64,000 bases of DNA from Heterobilharzia americana (taxonomy: Eukaryota; Platyhelminthes; Trematoda; Strigeidida; Schistosomatidae). The notes under the pieces are model-generated. The model was not told where the DNA came from and made no database searches. It saw only the letters and a program-made list of their open reading frames with translations. The stretch covers positions 43,433,491-43,497,490 of the forward strand of contig OX104130.1 in the NCBI GenBank assembly GCA_944470555.2, in the 5' to 3' direction. How positions within the stretch are numbered: position 1 is the stretch's first letter; each line of letters starts with the position of its first letter. The translations under genes were made by a program, and so were the position numbers. Shown here piece by piece: positions 33,726 to 45,600 of the stretch.

Positions 33726-34724
33726 CCCCAGGGCAAATTCTCACGGCAACTTTGGAGTGCGAATATTTAATCCTTACAAGCACTAACACTGCATTTGCAC
33801 GTGTAAAGTTTTCAGGATTTTTTGTTCACGACTACAAATAATAAAAATGAAAAATATAAACTCAAAATGCAATTAAAGTTCTGAAATGTTTTTTTGGTTG
33901 GTCAATACTTCTTTTTGTACCTGCCTCACTTTTGGCATTCGCTTGCGTTTTCTAAGTGCGCCACTGTTCTTTGTTCTTCTTGCAGAACCTAGGAAATGTA
34001 TTGAAAAGTGGATACAACTGGCTCCTGAAGATGCTACTTGAATAATTCTGCAGTTCTCCCTGCACCAATTTCCCCCTGTACACTCTACCACAGACTAACG
34101 ATCAATAGGAAATAGTAGACGGAGGCTTTGGGTCATTTTCCATAGCTTCGAGAAGCGTAGCGTCTAGACGCAATACTGTCTTACCTCACGAGAGTGCATA
34201 GTTGCACTAGCACCCACAAGTTGACTACTCCATCACCAATATGGAAAGGTGCCGCGTGCCCGCCTAGCAGTTGCCTCCCAGGATCGAAGGTTGCCGGTGT
34301 CCGAAAGAACTCCTTGGGGGTGGGATAACCGGTGGTGCACCTTCCCGGCGCCAAAGTTCAACTAGAGCTAAAATAAATAGATTAAATTAACTAAATGAAC
34401 ATCTAACTCGCCTCCGGATGCTTCGGGTGGTTAACGTTTTTAACGAGCATACATCCGAGCGGGCTTGGACGCCATTTTGCGCTTCCTTGGTGCTGGCTAG
34501 CAAGCACGTACTCAGAGTCCCTAGCTCAGCCATACTTGGCCGATAAAATGAATAAACTTTCCCCCAAATTCATTCCTATTACATTTACTCCAATTAAAAA
34601 CATCACTTCTTTAAATATATTCCCGAGCCAGTCCTTTCGATTTGTGTTCCATTATCAGTACTCACACGTCAAGTAGGACACCGGTTAAGAAGATACCAGA
34701 GCGCATCAAGTTAAGTAGGGTTGG
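33726..34724. other. gypsy 3' flank, no LTR or gene identified
   Basis: About 1 kb without a coding region. It may contain the 3' LTR, but no match to 29601-29870 was found by eye. A GC-rich stretch at 34240-34370 changes composition abruptly and may be another repeat. Confidence 0.4.
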
Positions 34725-34764
34725 TCAAACGTTACGGAATGGTAACACACATTTCCTACAAAAC

Positions 34765-35260
34765 AGCATTTGACCCAGCATAGAACCTTTAGGCACGCCA
34801 CTCAGCATCGGGAGCCAATTAGATATAGAGGAGCCAACTCCAACTGGCCGCACCCCGGTGTACAGATAATCTTTAAGCCAAATTAATAATTTTCCATGTA
34901 CACCCATCAGCTGAGGTTTCTTATGAATGATGTCATGAGTTAGCCCGTCAAAGGCCTTAGAAAAGTCAAGTAAACCAATGTGAGTAGGCTTCTTCTGGTC
35001 GACAGAGAGTGCCCAGCTATTCCAAGCTTTCAACAAGTTGGTGTTACGTGACCTTCCTGCTAGAAAGCTATGTTGACAGTCGTTTAAGATTGATTTCTTA
35101 AGAAAGTGGTCAGGAGTCATTTATGACTCTGCGACCTTCGCAACTCGAGATATCATGGAGATTGGTCTGTAGTTGGAGGCAAGCAGTATGTTTCCACCCT
35201 TATAAATTGGGACCACAGCCACCCGTTTCTAATCAGAGGGAACCTGCCTTCCAGAAACGA
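34765..35260 (-). pseudogene. CR1-like RT, N-terminal half (copy A)
   Basis: From ~35250: RVAVVPIYKGG and SNYRPISMISRVAKVAES, a stop, MTPDHFLKKSILNDCQHSFLAGRS (QHGFRxGRS motif), THIGLLDFSKAFDGLTHDIIHKK (motif A; LDFSKAFDxVPH), LLIWLKDYLYTGVRPVGVG and LPMLSGVPKGSMLGQMLF (motif B). The catalytic Asp of motif A is present; motif C is absent through truncation. Confidence 0.9.
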
Positions 35261-35572
35261 GCAGTTGAAGAGGTTTTTTAACGTGGCGCACAGAGCTTCG
35301 GCACGCTGAGTACTCTTGGGTGAGTCCCATCGGTTCCTAGAAACTTATTCAGCTTCAGACTCTAATGTTACCATAACTATAGGGGGTCCAAACTCTATAT
35401 GGTCTAGCCCCTCTGTAATGCGAATGTCCGACGCACGCGTGGTTTTACCTCCCGAGCGACAGAAGTCGTTTTGGAATTCGTGATCTAGTAGGTTTGCTAC
35501 TTCGGAGTCAGAGTGGAGAGTCTCTAAACTAAAGGGGTCTTGTAAACTAGTGAACTGTTACCGTTTCATCAG

Positions 35573-36600
35573 CTAGTACAGTATCTCATGATTCCCCTCC
35601 AGGGTTCTACATGGTTGTGTTTGGTGGTTTATTCTGTCATTTCTGATTCTTATTGTACGTCTGTTATGGATGTCTTTATAATTTAGCCAGTAGATAGGAC
35701 TATTAGTGCACCTCCGCAGATTCCAAGGTGACCGTTTACGCCGTGTTAGCTTGCATGTGCTTGGCTTAAGCCAGGAGGAGTAGAACCTGTTGGTCCTTCT
35801 TGGAATCAGAGGAGTGTTATCTTGTGTCGTCTGGAGGATCGTGTTCTTCAACTGATCTCATATGGCGTCTAAATCCAGCAGGTCGTTGCAATTTAGGCAA
35901 GCTGGGCTCTCTAGATCTTACCGGACCTTCTCAAAATCGGTTCTCCTGTGAGTCCTGACTAGTGGGTAATCCGGAGCGGGTGGCTTAGATATTGAAATAT
36001 TGGAGGAGATAAATGCATGGTCACTCAGGCCAAAAGGGCTGAAAACATTCAAGTTGCCTACCCCAATGAACTGTTCGGTGAAAATATAATCTGGTCGGGA
36101 TGCTTTACCGTCCAACCCCTAACCTGTTGGCTGGGAGATACGTTCGGTCGAGGAGTTTTCCAGTAACAACTCCCGAAAGTCCTTCACAGCAGCTGATGGA
36201 CTTTCCGCGGTAAAGGGTCGGGGAAAATTAAAATCTCCCATAATGAGGACCTGTGAGAAGTTCAGTTCCACAGCTCATCTAACGGATTGTATTAAAATTT
36301 TATTTAACGTGGTATCCGCTGCAGGAGGGCGGTATTATACTCCAACTAAACACGGACCTCCACGGCATATAATGCTACGCCAGAGGACATCTTTAGTGCC
36401 GATTTTATGAGACTGAATCTCATGGGCTTTTAGGGAAGGGCAGGTGTAAAGAACAACGCCACCTCTTGGGCCCTCCGGTCCATACTTTTGGATTAGGCTC
36501 AGCTGTCCTGAAAGAACTTCCTCATCTTTTATACTCTCTGTGAGCCATGTTTTACAGAAAGCCATTATGCCAGGGCTATCCTCATCAACTAATGACCTTA
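35573..36600 (-). pseudogene. CR1-like endonuclease and linker (copy A)
   Basis: MAFCKTWLTESIKDEEV (the TETWL motif decayed to CKTWL) and YGPEGPRGGVVLYTCP (RGGGV) at 36335-36565; RPDYIFTEQFIG and FSPFGLSDHAFI (DYIF and SDH motifs; catalytic His kept) at 35918-36115. Then the Arg/Lys-rich linker before RT at 35573-35851. Between them (36116-36334) a decayed GDFN region, with MGDFNFPRP-like reading, is present on the same strand. The domain nicks target DNA in active LINEs. Confidence 0.85.
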
Positions 36601-36689
36601 ACTCAGGTATCTTGGAGCGCAGGCCATGTACACTGCTATAGTTACAGAGAATAAGGGTACGAGGGCCTGAGGTCCCAGAAACGGGTTAA

Positions 36690-38390
36690 GTTACCAGCCT
36701 TTAAATGGCCGGCTTTGATAAGTTTTTGATAAGGCGGTGGAACCAGGGGCTACTAGACCCACCGATCTGTTTGGCGGAGAACTAGTGCAGGATCCTTCGA
36801 TCTGGGGCAAGATTGATATAAACTTTCGCTCATCGTCCAACCGTTCTACCATTACATGTGGGTTTGTCGGCGGTAAGCGCTTGAATCGCCTCTCAGCCTG
36901 CCCTTGTTCCCTGGGCCCGCACTCACTTATCTTCGTTTCTACAGGGAATGTGTCAGATACATTACACCAGGATTCCAAGTTAGTTCTGAGTCAAGGATTA
37001 TTTGGAGTAGCCTGCGAGTACGAACAGTCGAGGGGTGAGCCGGCCTCGGAAGACGGTTAATTCTTTCTGCCCTCACATCGATTTGGAGTTTGCTGACAAA
37101 ATATCTCCACTGATTTATGTCATGGACAAGTTCGGCAGCATCGGTAGCCGAACATCCGAGAATCCCGTATATGATCACTGAGCAGCGTAGTTCTTGAGGG
37201 TGGATTTTCTTGCTGTTACGATGATGTTTTCGCGCTGACTAGGGTCTTTCAGGCCTGATCTCGATGTCGAATAGTTTGCTTTTCACCAACTGATGACCTT
37301 CCAGAAGGACGTGTTCGGAATGACCTGTACCATCGACAGACACTCTCAAAGGTCTAGGAGAGGCTTCGGGGGGAGAACTTACTATGTCCTAGGCTTTGAG
37401 GAAATGGAATGCTGGGCTGGGTTCCCAGGAGTTTGCAAACAGTCTTCCAGTGGCCAAGATCGTGCTGTTAATGATCAGTCGATAGAGAGGGGCCACTTCC
37501 CCGAATGTTGAGGAGTGTGGGCGATTTGAGGTTAAGATTATGGTCTGTCTTTTGGGAATTATTCCTCCCTGTGAATGCTGACTCAGATTTCTGATCGGCC
37601 TTTTGGGGATGACTGGAAAAGCTTGAGCTGCCGGCTGTGGAGGTTACCCTGGGGATTGAACGAGGCTGGTGGTGAAATGCAGGTGGCTTCCGCCATGAGT
37701 TACAGGTGATGAGACCAGGATCTGCTTTTTTCAGAACGGTTTTCACCTGAGTAAGAGGGGCAACGATCAACTTATGGTTCGGATTCCGCTAGGCTGAGTA
37801 GTAGTTGCTTTGTCAGTCTTACGATCGTTGCCGAATGTTCTATTTTTAACTGATCTCACCCGCCTACATTTCTTCAGACCTTTCTTTCGGCGCTTATCAG
37901 GTGTGAGAACCAGGTTAATCACTGAGGGGATTCTGCTCTAAAGGCATGCTAAAGGGGAGACAGTACGTGATAGAGGTGATTTCCCTCCCCCCCATTTACG
38001 CATGGAATAATGGGGCTGGTTATCACCGGCGAACGACCTATGATTTTGCTATTTCCCTTACCGCCAACTTGAGGGGTCTTTTTATGGCCATGAGACTTCT
38101 TTGGATTGAGGTTGGCTTGTGGATAGGTCTCAACTGTAAGGTGATCGGAGCTCTGTCCCACTAGCCTCTGGTCTGCTTGGTATTTACTTTCGGACTTACA
38201 ACATGGACAGAAATACCAATCTTCATCAAAAGGGCCATTAAACGGTGCTTCATGATAACCAGATGGCTGGCTGAGACAACAGGAGAAGTGAGTCCATTGA
38301 CAGCAAAGCTCACAACCCATCGTCTTAGCTGAGCAGATGACATTTCTGCGACAGACCATGCAGCCATCCTCTGAAACTGTCATTAGTTTG
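36690..38390 (-). pseudogene. CR1-like ORF1 with PHD-like zinc finger (copy A)
   Basis: Start near 38383. Residues ~8-65 hold a Cys/His-rich domain: CMVCRRNVIC, CELCCQWTHFSCC and WYFCPCC, spaced like the PHD-type fingers of CR1 ORF1 proteins. A basic, Ser/Pro-rich middle follows (37468-37770), then an RRM-like strand VIIYGIL and LQIDVRAERINRL at 36939-37178, and a C-terminal piece at 36691-36978. ORF1 proteins bind element RNA as chaperones. Several frames are needed to read through. Confidence 0.75.
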
Positions 38391-38869
38391 AATAAAGAGT
38401 AGAAAAATGTTTGTTCAAGGAGTTCTGAGCCCCAACAAACTAAAAATATTTGTCAGGCCCCACTGCCCTTTTGCAGCACGCACTTCACTCGTTTGCTATA
38501 GCTCTGCTATGCAGAACGGGAGGTTAAGTGATGGTTAGGTCACCCTGGACCGTGGCGCAGCTGGCTTCTTCAGATGTCGAGTTGCCAGACAGCTTTTCGG
38601 ACTCGTCGTTAGAGAGAGTTAAAGATAGAGAAGAGAAAGCCTAGAAAGTTAAATGTGTAAGTAAAGGCAAAAGAAAAGTGGACAAATGGAGTAATCTACT
38701 TACACCCAAGTGTGGCGAGGAGGGGGGCAAAGATATGAAGAACCTAGGCAATTGAGACTGATTAACGGCAGGTGGAAGAAATAAGAGGGGATTAAATGGT
38801 TACAGTGGAAAGAAAACCGGTGTAGATGAAACACAGCTGGAATAGCGTGACAGGAGTTGATTTCTTCTG
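38391..38869. other. junction between two CR1-like copies
   Basis: About 480 bp between the 5' end of copy A and the 3' end of copy B. No motif is recognised; it may contain 5' leader of A and 3' trailer of B. Confidence 0.4.
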
Positions 38870-39290
38870 TTCAGTTCATATTCCAGCTACATGTGGGTAG
38901 ACAGTGGGTCTCTGCGGGGACTATCTTTGGCGGTAACCCATCCCAGTGCCTGCAGACTCGGAACGAGAAGTGTTAACGCACATTGGTTTCAGACATTGGG
39001 TGGGCAGTTCTCTTAGGGTTTACACGAGGATTGCCATGGTGACCACCCAGTAGTAATCCTCTATCCGGGTGACTTGGGCTGTTCAGCATTTTGTAAGCCA
39101 CTATCAAGTCGCTTAGTAACCTTCGGTAGCCAACAGAGTGCGGACCTAGGTCTTTCACTGTATCTTCATATGGTTTTCGTTGCATCCCAACAACTTTTGT
39201 GGCTTGCCTCTGAACTTTCTCCTTTTAGTAGTGGTGGGGCGAAGACGTTGTAGACCTCCAAGCGGGGCTGTATGTAAGTCTTGTAAAGCT
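38870..39290 (-). pseudogene. CR1-like RT C-terminal region (copy B)
   Basis: YIQPRLEVYNVFAPPL near 39240-39280, then QRKPYEDTVKDLGPHSVGYR and LLSDLIVAYKMLN at 38973-39185 (the YEERLxxLGxxxLxxRRLRGDLIxxYK block), then HFSFRVCRHWDGLPP to ~38890. This is the same C-terminal region as 29060-29600 but divergent, so two different insertions. Confidence 0.8.
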
Positions 39291-39495
39291 TCAAGAAGAT
39301 TTCTGGACGGAGGGCACCTAGTTGTCAGCGCGCAGAGTGTAGCACACCGTAAGCTTCTGAGGCATCACCCGGGTAACTGGAACTGGTTCCCAGTTTCTCC
39401 ATAACCATTAAACCCAGATCCTTTTCCGAATGTCTACTCCTTTGAAGATAGGGGAGAGGATGGACCGTTTCCACTCTTGTGGGAGTTTTTGTCCT

Positions 39496-40000
39496 TCAGA
39501 TGGGGGGTTGAAAGAAACGGTAGAGTGGTCCACCTGGGGTACTCGTACAATCTTTCAACACAAACGGGTGAATGCCGTCGCAATCTGGGAACTTTCCTGC
39601 CTTTAGCCTTGACGGGTTGTCGAGAACAACAGCACGAGTTATCTGTACTTCGTGCAACTCTGCAGCGTAGGATAACGTTGAGGGCTGTTCGGGCAGTAGG
39701 TATGTGTACCTTCCTGAAGGAATGTTGACCTGCGTGTTAAATGTTGTGCCTAGCATTTCAGCGGTCTCCTATCCAGAGATGTTTCCTCCCATTGTATTTT
39801 TTATGACGCATCCTCTTTGGCTTGTCGGTTTTCTCCTTGCCATGAATAGGAATAGGTTTTGGGGGTTTACCTCAAGCTTCTTGGCGAGGCTGGACTGGAA
39901 CGACCTTCTGTCTCCCAGCCCCCTAATGTTGCTTCGATTTCGTCGTGAATGTCCCCTTCTCTGGAGAGTCTCCATCTGTGCCATGCCTTTCTTTTGGCTT
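39496..40000 (-). pseudogene. CR1-like EN-RT linker (copy B)
   Basis: Basic stretch (KKLEVNPQNLFLFMARRKP) at 39769-39984 corresponds to the NPKxFWxYI linker motif; at 39496-39756 LKAGKFPDCDGIHPFVLKDC is the KSxGPDGIHPxVLKE motif just before the RT palm. Readable in two frames. Confidence 0.75.
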
Positions 40001-40396
40001 TTAGGGGGATCTCACTGCTTCACTTTGGCCATGGGGCCCGCTTTCTGGGTGCTGTCGCCGCCAAGGGAACGTTTTTCGAGATCCCCGCCTTAATGATGTC
40101 TTTCACCAGTTGCCAGTGCTGGTCGACTGGCAAGGAACACCAATCCACTGGTCATGGTGTTGTTGATAGGCTCTGGTTCATTCTTTCATAGTTTGCCCTG
40201 TCGTAACAGAGGTGAGGGTGAGGTCCCTCTTGTGCTAACTGTCCACTAATTACCAGGTCGAACACTGCCATAGCCTAATAGCTGCCTCAAATGGGAGTTT
40301 GGGCCCGGACGTTTTCACCCAGAAGGCGATCACTGGAAGGTAGGTAGGTAATCCAGTTTAGATGGTTTGCCATCTGACACCCAGCGGGTGCCGTCC

Positions 40397-40900
40397 CTAA
40401 TTTTTTCGTACAGTCCGGCCATTTGGATGGCATTTAGCAGGCCACAGCCGAACTTCTGGCTCGCAGTCCTGCCATATTGCTCTAGGCTGAGTTGGAGCGT
40501 TGAAGTCGCCAGCTATTAGGATCTGGTCATACCCCATTGTCGATACTGTGGATATTACTTGGAGTAATTTTAGGTTGTGTTCTAAGTTGCTACTAGGGGC
40601 CTGTGGATTCCTCCAACTAGGCGCCAAGTGTTTTTGCCCGTGAAGTGGCACCAGATAGAGTTTGGGGGCCTTGTCGTACACTGCCAGTGGTTTATTCACC
40701 TTTGAACCAACTGTCCACAGATATTGCAAACCTCCTCCGTCCATGTGTTCTCCGTCCTCCCTGAACAGAAACATGTCATCTATGTTAACTTCGATGTCAC
40801 TAGTGCCCGGTGATAACCCTGTTTCCGTTAAGATCATGCTTTTGGGACAAGGTTGGAACAGGGAGATAAGGGCCCTAACAATTAACTTCGGAGTCCCCTC
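40397..40900 (-). pseudogene. CR1-like endonuclease domain (copy B)
   Basis: 146-codon frame: MILTETGLSPGTSDIEV (TETWL motif with Glu), MFLFREDGEHMDGGGLQYL, LYLVPLHGQKHLAPS, and MGYDQILIAGDFNAPTQPR (intact GDFNAP motif with catalytic Asp and Asn). The remaining DY / SDH part is lost or in other frames to ~40330. Confidence 0.85.
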
Positions 40901-40999
40901 ACGTTGTTGTAAAGACTCCCGGAAGTGCTCCTCGCTACACGAGATATCTCTGAGTTAGCTAGCTGTACCGGCTTCAATATAAGAGTTTTTCCTGACTGT

Positions 41000-42630
41000 C
41001 CAGTTTCAATAAAACCGGCCCAGTTAAGTTTTTCTCCAGCCGACCGGGGCAGTTAGTGCTACGTGGAAGTCATCCGCCTGACTTTCGGTGTACCGGCCTA
41101 GGGTAATGACGGCCTATGTACTGAGAGTACCTGCTGTCTCTTGTTGTCGCAGCGCTCTCAGTCTGCTGTCACGGCAGCAAACATTCTCGCTTATGGTGCT
41201 CTTTACTTTATACCACGTCTCCATCACGTCGGTAAGAACTTCTGGCTATCAGAAGTTGACAGCCACTAGTCAGGGTGAGGCAACGTTGTCAAACGCGAGG
41301 GAAGCGGCAATCTGGTGATTCCCACCACTGCAACCCCACATAGCCCCATCCGAGCTGAAAACCACTTCCATTGTTAGACTTCATGGGTTAACCTATCGCC
41401 TGGGGTACCGGTCACCTTTCCAAGTACTCCATGAATGGCCATGGTTGTGGGTCTAGGAGGATCAGTTGCTTCTCGAGATGCCTTTCTCGATACCAATGAC
41501 CGGTCAGATCTGGCTCTAATGCTGGACGATCTGCTGATGAACAGGGTGTGATAGTAGGTGGAACCTCTTGGCTTCCCCGGTTTAGCCTAGGGTCACTTTC
41601 ATCAGCTGAGGCTTCCCTGGGGACGGATGGGTGCTTTGCGCAGTCGGCACGGTTTTACTTCGGGGTGCTGAGACCCAGCATAACACAAAGGGAGTTCCGC
41701 TGCTGCCTGCCAAACGTGTTCTTATGTTCCAGAAGGTTGTCATTGCAGACAAGAACGATAAATAGGATGATAGAGCCAGGCCGGTCAGCGATGCCAACGC
41801 TACCCGGTTCTATGGGTGCATTTTCATGGCTTTTTTCCACCCTAGGCCATTCGTTATGTCGTGCGCTAGTTGTTGTTGCTGGCGTGGCCCAGGGCTTGAG
41901 GTGGGTGTAGTTGTCCTCTGTGTGGGCAGTATTTTGTTCGGTTTAGAACCGCTCAGGTTCCTGACCTTTGGCAGACCATGACCAAGATCCTTTGGAGAGT
42001 GAATCTCCTTCGTGGTAGTGGTTTGGACGGATACCTGCTTTTTGATGGTTACTGGAAATTTATCACTTACTCAAAGTAAGCCTGATGCTAAGTGCGGCCT
42101 CCGGCGGTACTGTGGGCAAGTGTACCGCAGCTACGTGAATGGGTGCTGCCTCATGTAGGGTATAACACTCGTATGGTACTTCTTCGTAACATCGACAGTG
42201 CACCCACCTGCTTTGTCTATTGCGTTCAAGGGATGCATCACTTCTGGTTACCCTGAGAGCGCATGAATGGCAGTCGTCACTATGTCCATGAGGCTTGTCC
42301 AGATGCTTCCGTCCTACTCTTTGATGTTTCCGCCCAGTGGTTCTCACCGGTAGGTCAGGATAGGTGCCAGGTGCAGTATGGAGGTCAGCGTTTACTTGGG
42401 TAGAGACAGTGACGTTCATGGTGCTGGTAGGATTGGCAGCTCGACCGACTTCGAGTGTTGTTAGCCGTGACCGCTCGTCTGAGCTGGACCTAGGTGCCGC
42501 ATTCGTTTCCTTTGAAGCTTCCCTCGTCACGTGTTGATATCTCATAGCTCCTGCCCTAGTAACTACTGAGAATGAGGTGGTGAGTGACTGCGATGGGGCT
42601 GTACTTGCCTCTTTAGGAGGCAGCACACTT
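41000..42630 (-). pseudogene. CR1-like ORF1 (copy B)
   Basis: The 187-codon ORF 42063-42626 is Ser/Thr-rich and contains CHSCALRVTR with a following WVHCRC, a decayed PHD-like finger comparable in position to copy A. At 41655-41840 RPGSIILFIVLVCNDNL suggests the first strand of an RRM-like domain. The assignment rests on position upstream of the endonuclease and these weak motifs. Confidence 0.55.
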
Positions 42631-45600
42631 TTACCACTTGCACTGATAAGTTGATGAAGATAATAATAGTTTCAATAAAAAAAGTAGAGCAATAAAAATT
42701 CAAAGCAAATAAACAGAAGGATTTTGACCATACCTTTGGTTTTATGTTACTGAGACTCTGTCAAATTCCAAAACTATCAAGTCCTTGGCGTAGAAGTTGG
42801 TGAAATATGTTTTGCTGCACATGCGGCAACCTGAGCTACAACAGTTGGCCGAGACATCGACCCACCACACAATTGTCCATTTGAAGCGCAACAGTGGTGA
42901 TGTTGTAAGCAGCGGTATGTTATGCAGAAAAATCGTTGCAAAGACGTTACACGAGAAGTTGAAAGCTCCAAGTGGATAGTCGCAAATATGGATTTTGTTG
43001 AGGTAGATGGAGACGAGCAAAAACACGTCGCCACGTAAGGGGCGCGCACGTTACAAAGGATACATTTCCGATCTTCATGTTAAGGGATAAAGCGTATCAG
43101 CATGTGATCTAGCAACGAGCGTCACCACTCCAAATGCAGCAGGACCTCCGAATTTTCTTCCTTACGTCATGATTCACTTAGAGTGGGAGGAGGGATTCTA
43201 GTGAATCCCCTATCGCTATTTACTGTTCTTTCTGTCGTGGAAAACAAACCTTCTTGGCCTGAGACTCGATGAAATTTAGTTTTGATCCTGACCTTCATAG
43301 TTGTGACGTTGTCAGGGTGAAGGTACACTGTAAAGCATCTAAGCCATTCCATAGGTTACCATGTTACGTTGGTTTGCTCGGTCACAACTCCCGATTAAGC
43401 CTCTTCAAGCATCACGGTGTGTGAGTAAGATTCAACGAAAAATGATTCATACCTGCCTACAAAATGGATCCTTCCTTGCTTTCTTGGGTATCCAACCAGC
43501 ATGAAAAATCAGTGGTCAACCTTTGTGCCTTCGCAGATCACGTATGATGACTAAGTCGTTAAGCCCTCTAGCATAGTATGCAATGCTCGCAGAATTTCAC
43601 TGCCCCTTGTTTTGATTGTGACCTACCGGACGGAGTGATCTTCGGAACGCATTTTGGCACTGGCTGTTATGTCAACTCTGATGTAAACCTCCGCTTCTAG
43701 GTTGACAACATCGTGAGGAAAGCCCCCACCATTGGCCCATGTGGAAATGCTGTAATATCTGGAATCCAATACGATGAATGCGACTGATACCATAATGTTC
43801 TTGTTCGTTAAGCTTTTCCTATGTAAACACATGGTAAAGAAAGTAGCATAATGCCGTATCTGTTCTGCTATTCTAGCATCTGTGACCTCATCCAGAGGGC
43901 AGAGCCACTCACGAATGTCATCACGAAGACAATGGAACCCTGAAATGGGTCTGAAGACTGTAGCACCGTTGATGACAGTGTGTTTGACGGCACGAGGGCT
44001 GATGCGCTGCACTCTAAGAACGTACTACAGTTAGCTGGAGGTCTGATTAGAAAACTATCTGCAATATGTTATGTGGGTAATTTTGCCACACAAAGCATGG
44101 CAAAAAAACATTCACGGATTCTCAAACGCTCACAGCTTTCCTAGTTTTAGAACTGTTAGTTACAGAATCCCGTCCATTCCAACAGAAGAGACGGCTGCGC
44201 AACACTGCCAGTGCAGCCTGAGATGGTATGCGAGAATCTCGCCCAGTTCGATGCCGCAGAGGTCTGAATTAAAGAAAAAATATCAGTCCAAGTACACCCG
44301 TTGGTAAGTTAGTGAATTGGTTAATGGTCTAAGTTCCGCATCCCGTGACTGGAAAATCGCAGAAGTCAGATATCGGCAGTACACCAAGAGGCCAACCTTG
44401 TTCCCGAAGACAACTATAACCACTCGGAGCCAGAGGAGAAGGTTAGAGCTCTGTGAAAGCCAGTAATCTTGAATAAAGAGGGAATATAGAAGGACGAAGC
44501 CAGTTAGAACACAGTCGTCGTTTGCTTCAATGACCGCTGAGCAGGACTGTACTAGAAAGCACGACGTGGTCCCATCTATGTCAGCTTTGAAGGAGTTTCA
44601 TACTAGTGAAGAAACGGAAGACAACTCGACGAGAGAATGTATATCAAGAAGAATTAGAATGGTAGTTGTTACATATGGTACTCCCTGCGCTAACGCAGCC
44701 ATTCGTATATGTCTTCGTTTCCTCTCTGTTCCTGTCTTGATTTGCTCTTGACCGGCTCTTCAGACGCTCTCATCAGCAGCATTCCCCGTAATACGCCTGT
44801 GTTGTCCCCTGCGTTGCTCTTGGCAGAAACCTTACCCATTGCCGGTAATTCCCTATGATTCCTGCCACCATCGCGATATATACTACATACGTCTGTTGTT
44901 ATCAGCAACGACCACTACACTAGGGAGTAAAAATGAACTTCAGAGAAGTAGAGCTTTGTGCACAGGAGTGTTCGTCCTGTCAGTCAAACGGAAAACGAGC
45001 GGCAAATGAGGCGTTAAAATTTTGCTTAGAAGTATGACGGAAAAATCTTGAAGTGCTGTGTTCTCTCTTAATATAGTTTCGGTAATAAACGGTTATGAAG
45101 AGTGTATGACGGGAGTGAAGACTCGCACATTTGCCTATGAGATCCAGCACACAAATTCCAGCAACCTCCTGGATAAACAAACAGTGGTGGGTAAGACAGT
45201 GGGCACAGAAAAGCGAGGCATAATTACCGCTTTAAAAGCATGTCTCTTTTCTGTTGCCAACAGGGATGAAATATATCACGAACTTCTTCCTTTTTGAGGT
45301 CTTGGACTGACGCTCAGACGTGGTGGTGTTATCTCTTGTGCAAACAGCAACTTATCACTAAAGCCTATAAACGAAAATGAGAAAGGCTGCCTTGGTGACT
45401 GAAACAGGGACCTATGCCCAGGTTAGTTATAGTAAATCTAAACTCTGAATAAGGTAAAAGGAAGTCCTCCCTGATAGGTCAAACTCCCGTTGAGATAGCT
45501 GGAAACACCCAGTAGTAGGGGACCCATGTTTCAGAACTTTGTGTTGCAGAACTAGCGAACAATGGTTCCTTGGGCTAAAAAGCTGTAAGAAACCACTGTC

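Larger units (their letters stand above)
34725..38390 (-). mobile_element. CR1-like LINE copy A (ORF1, endonuclease, RT)
   Basis: Minus strand, 5' end on the right. ORF1 pieces lie at ~36690-38390, endonuclease pieces at ~35918-36600, linker at 35573-35851, RT at 34765-35260. The RT is cut after motif B (VPKGSMLGQMLF), beyond which the reading frame no longer resembles RT, so palm motif C and the 3' end are missing. All ORFs are broken. Copy B follows immediately on the right in the same orientation. Confidence 0.85.
38870..42630 (-). mobile_element. CR1-like LINE copy B (internally deleted)
   Basis: Minus strand. ORF1 pieces at ~41000-42630, endonuclease at ~40397-40837, EN-RT linker at 39496-39984, and RT C-terminus at 38870-39290. 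Only ~250 bp separate the linker (GIHPFVLKDCT) from the C-terminal YIQPRLEVYN-like motif, where an intact RT needs about 1 kb, so most of the palm has been deleted. It differs from copy A in sequence and probably represents another subfamily. Confidence 0.82.

Noticed and set aside
29601..34724. Pair of long terminal repeats for the gypsy element
   Set aside because: No convincing direct repeat was found by eye between the 5' flank and the region after 33725; a computed self-alignment would settle it.
42797..43049. Plus-strand ORF that faintly suggested a Merlin/IS1016-like transposase
   Set aside because: The catalytic VEIDE-like strand is followed by a stop and none of the expected downstream blocks could be found in any frame.
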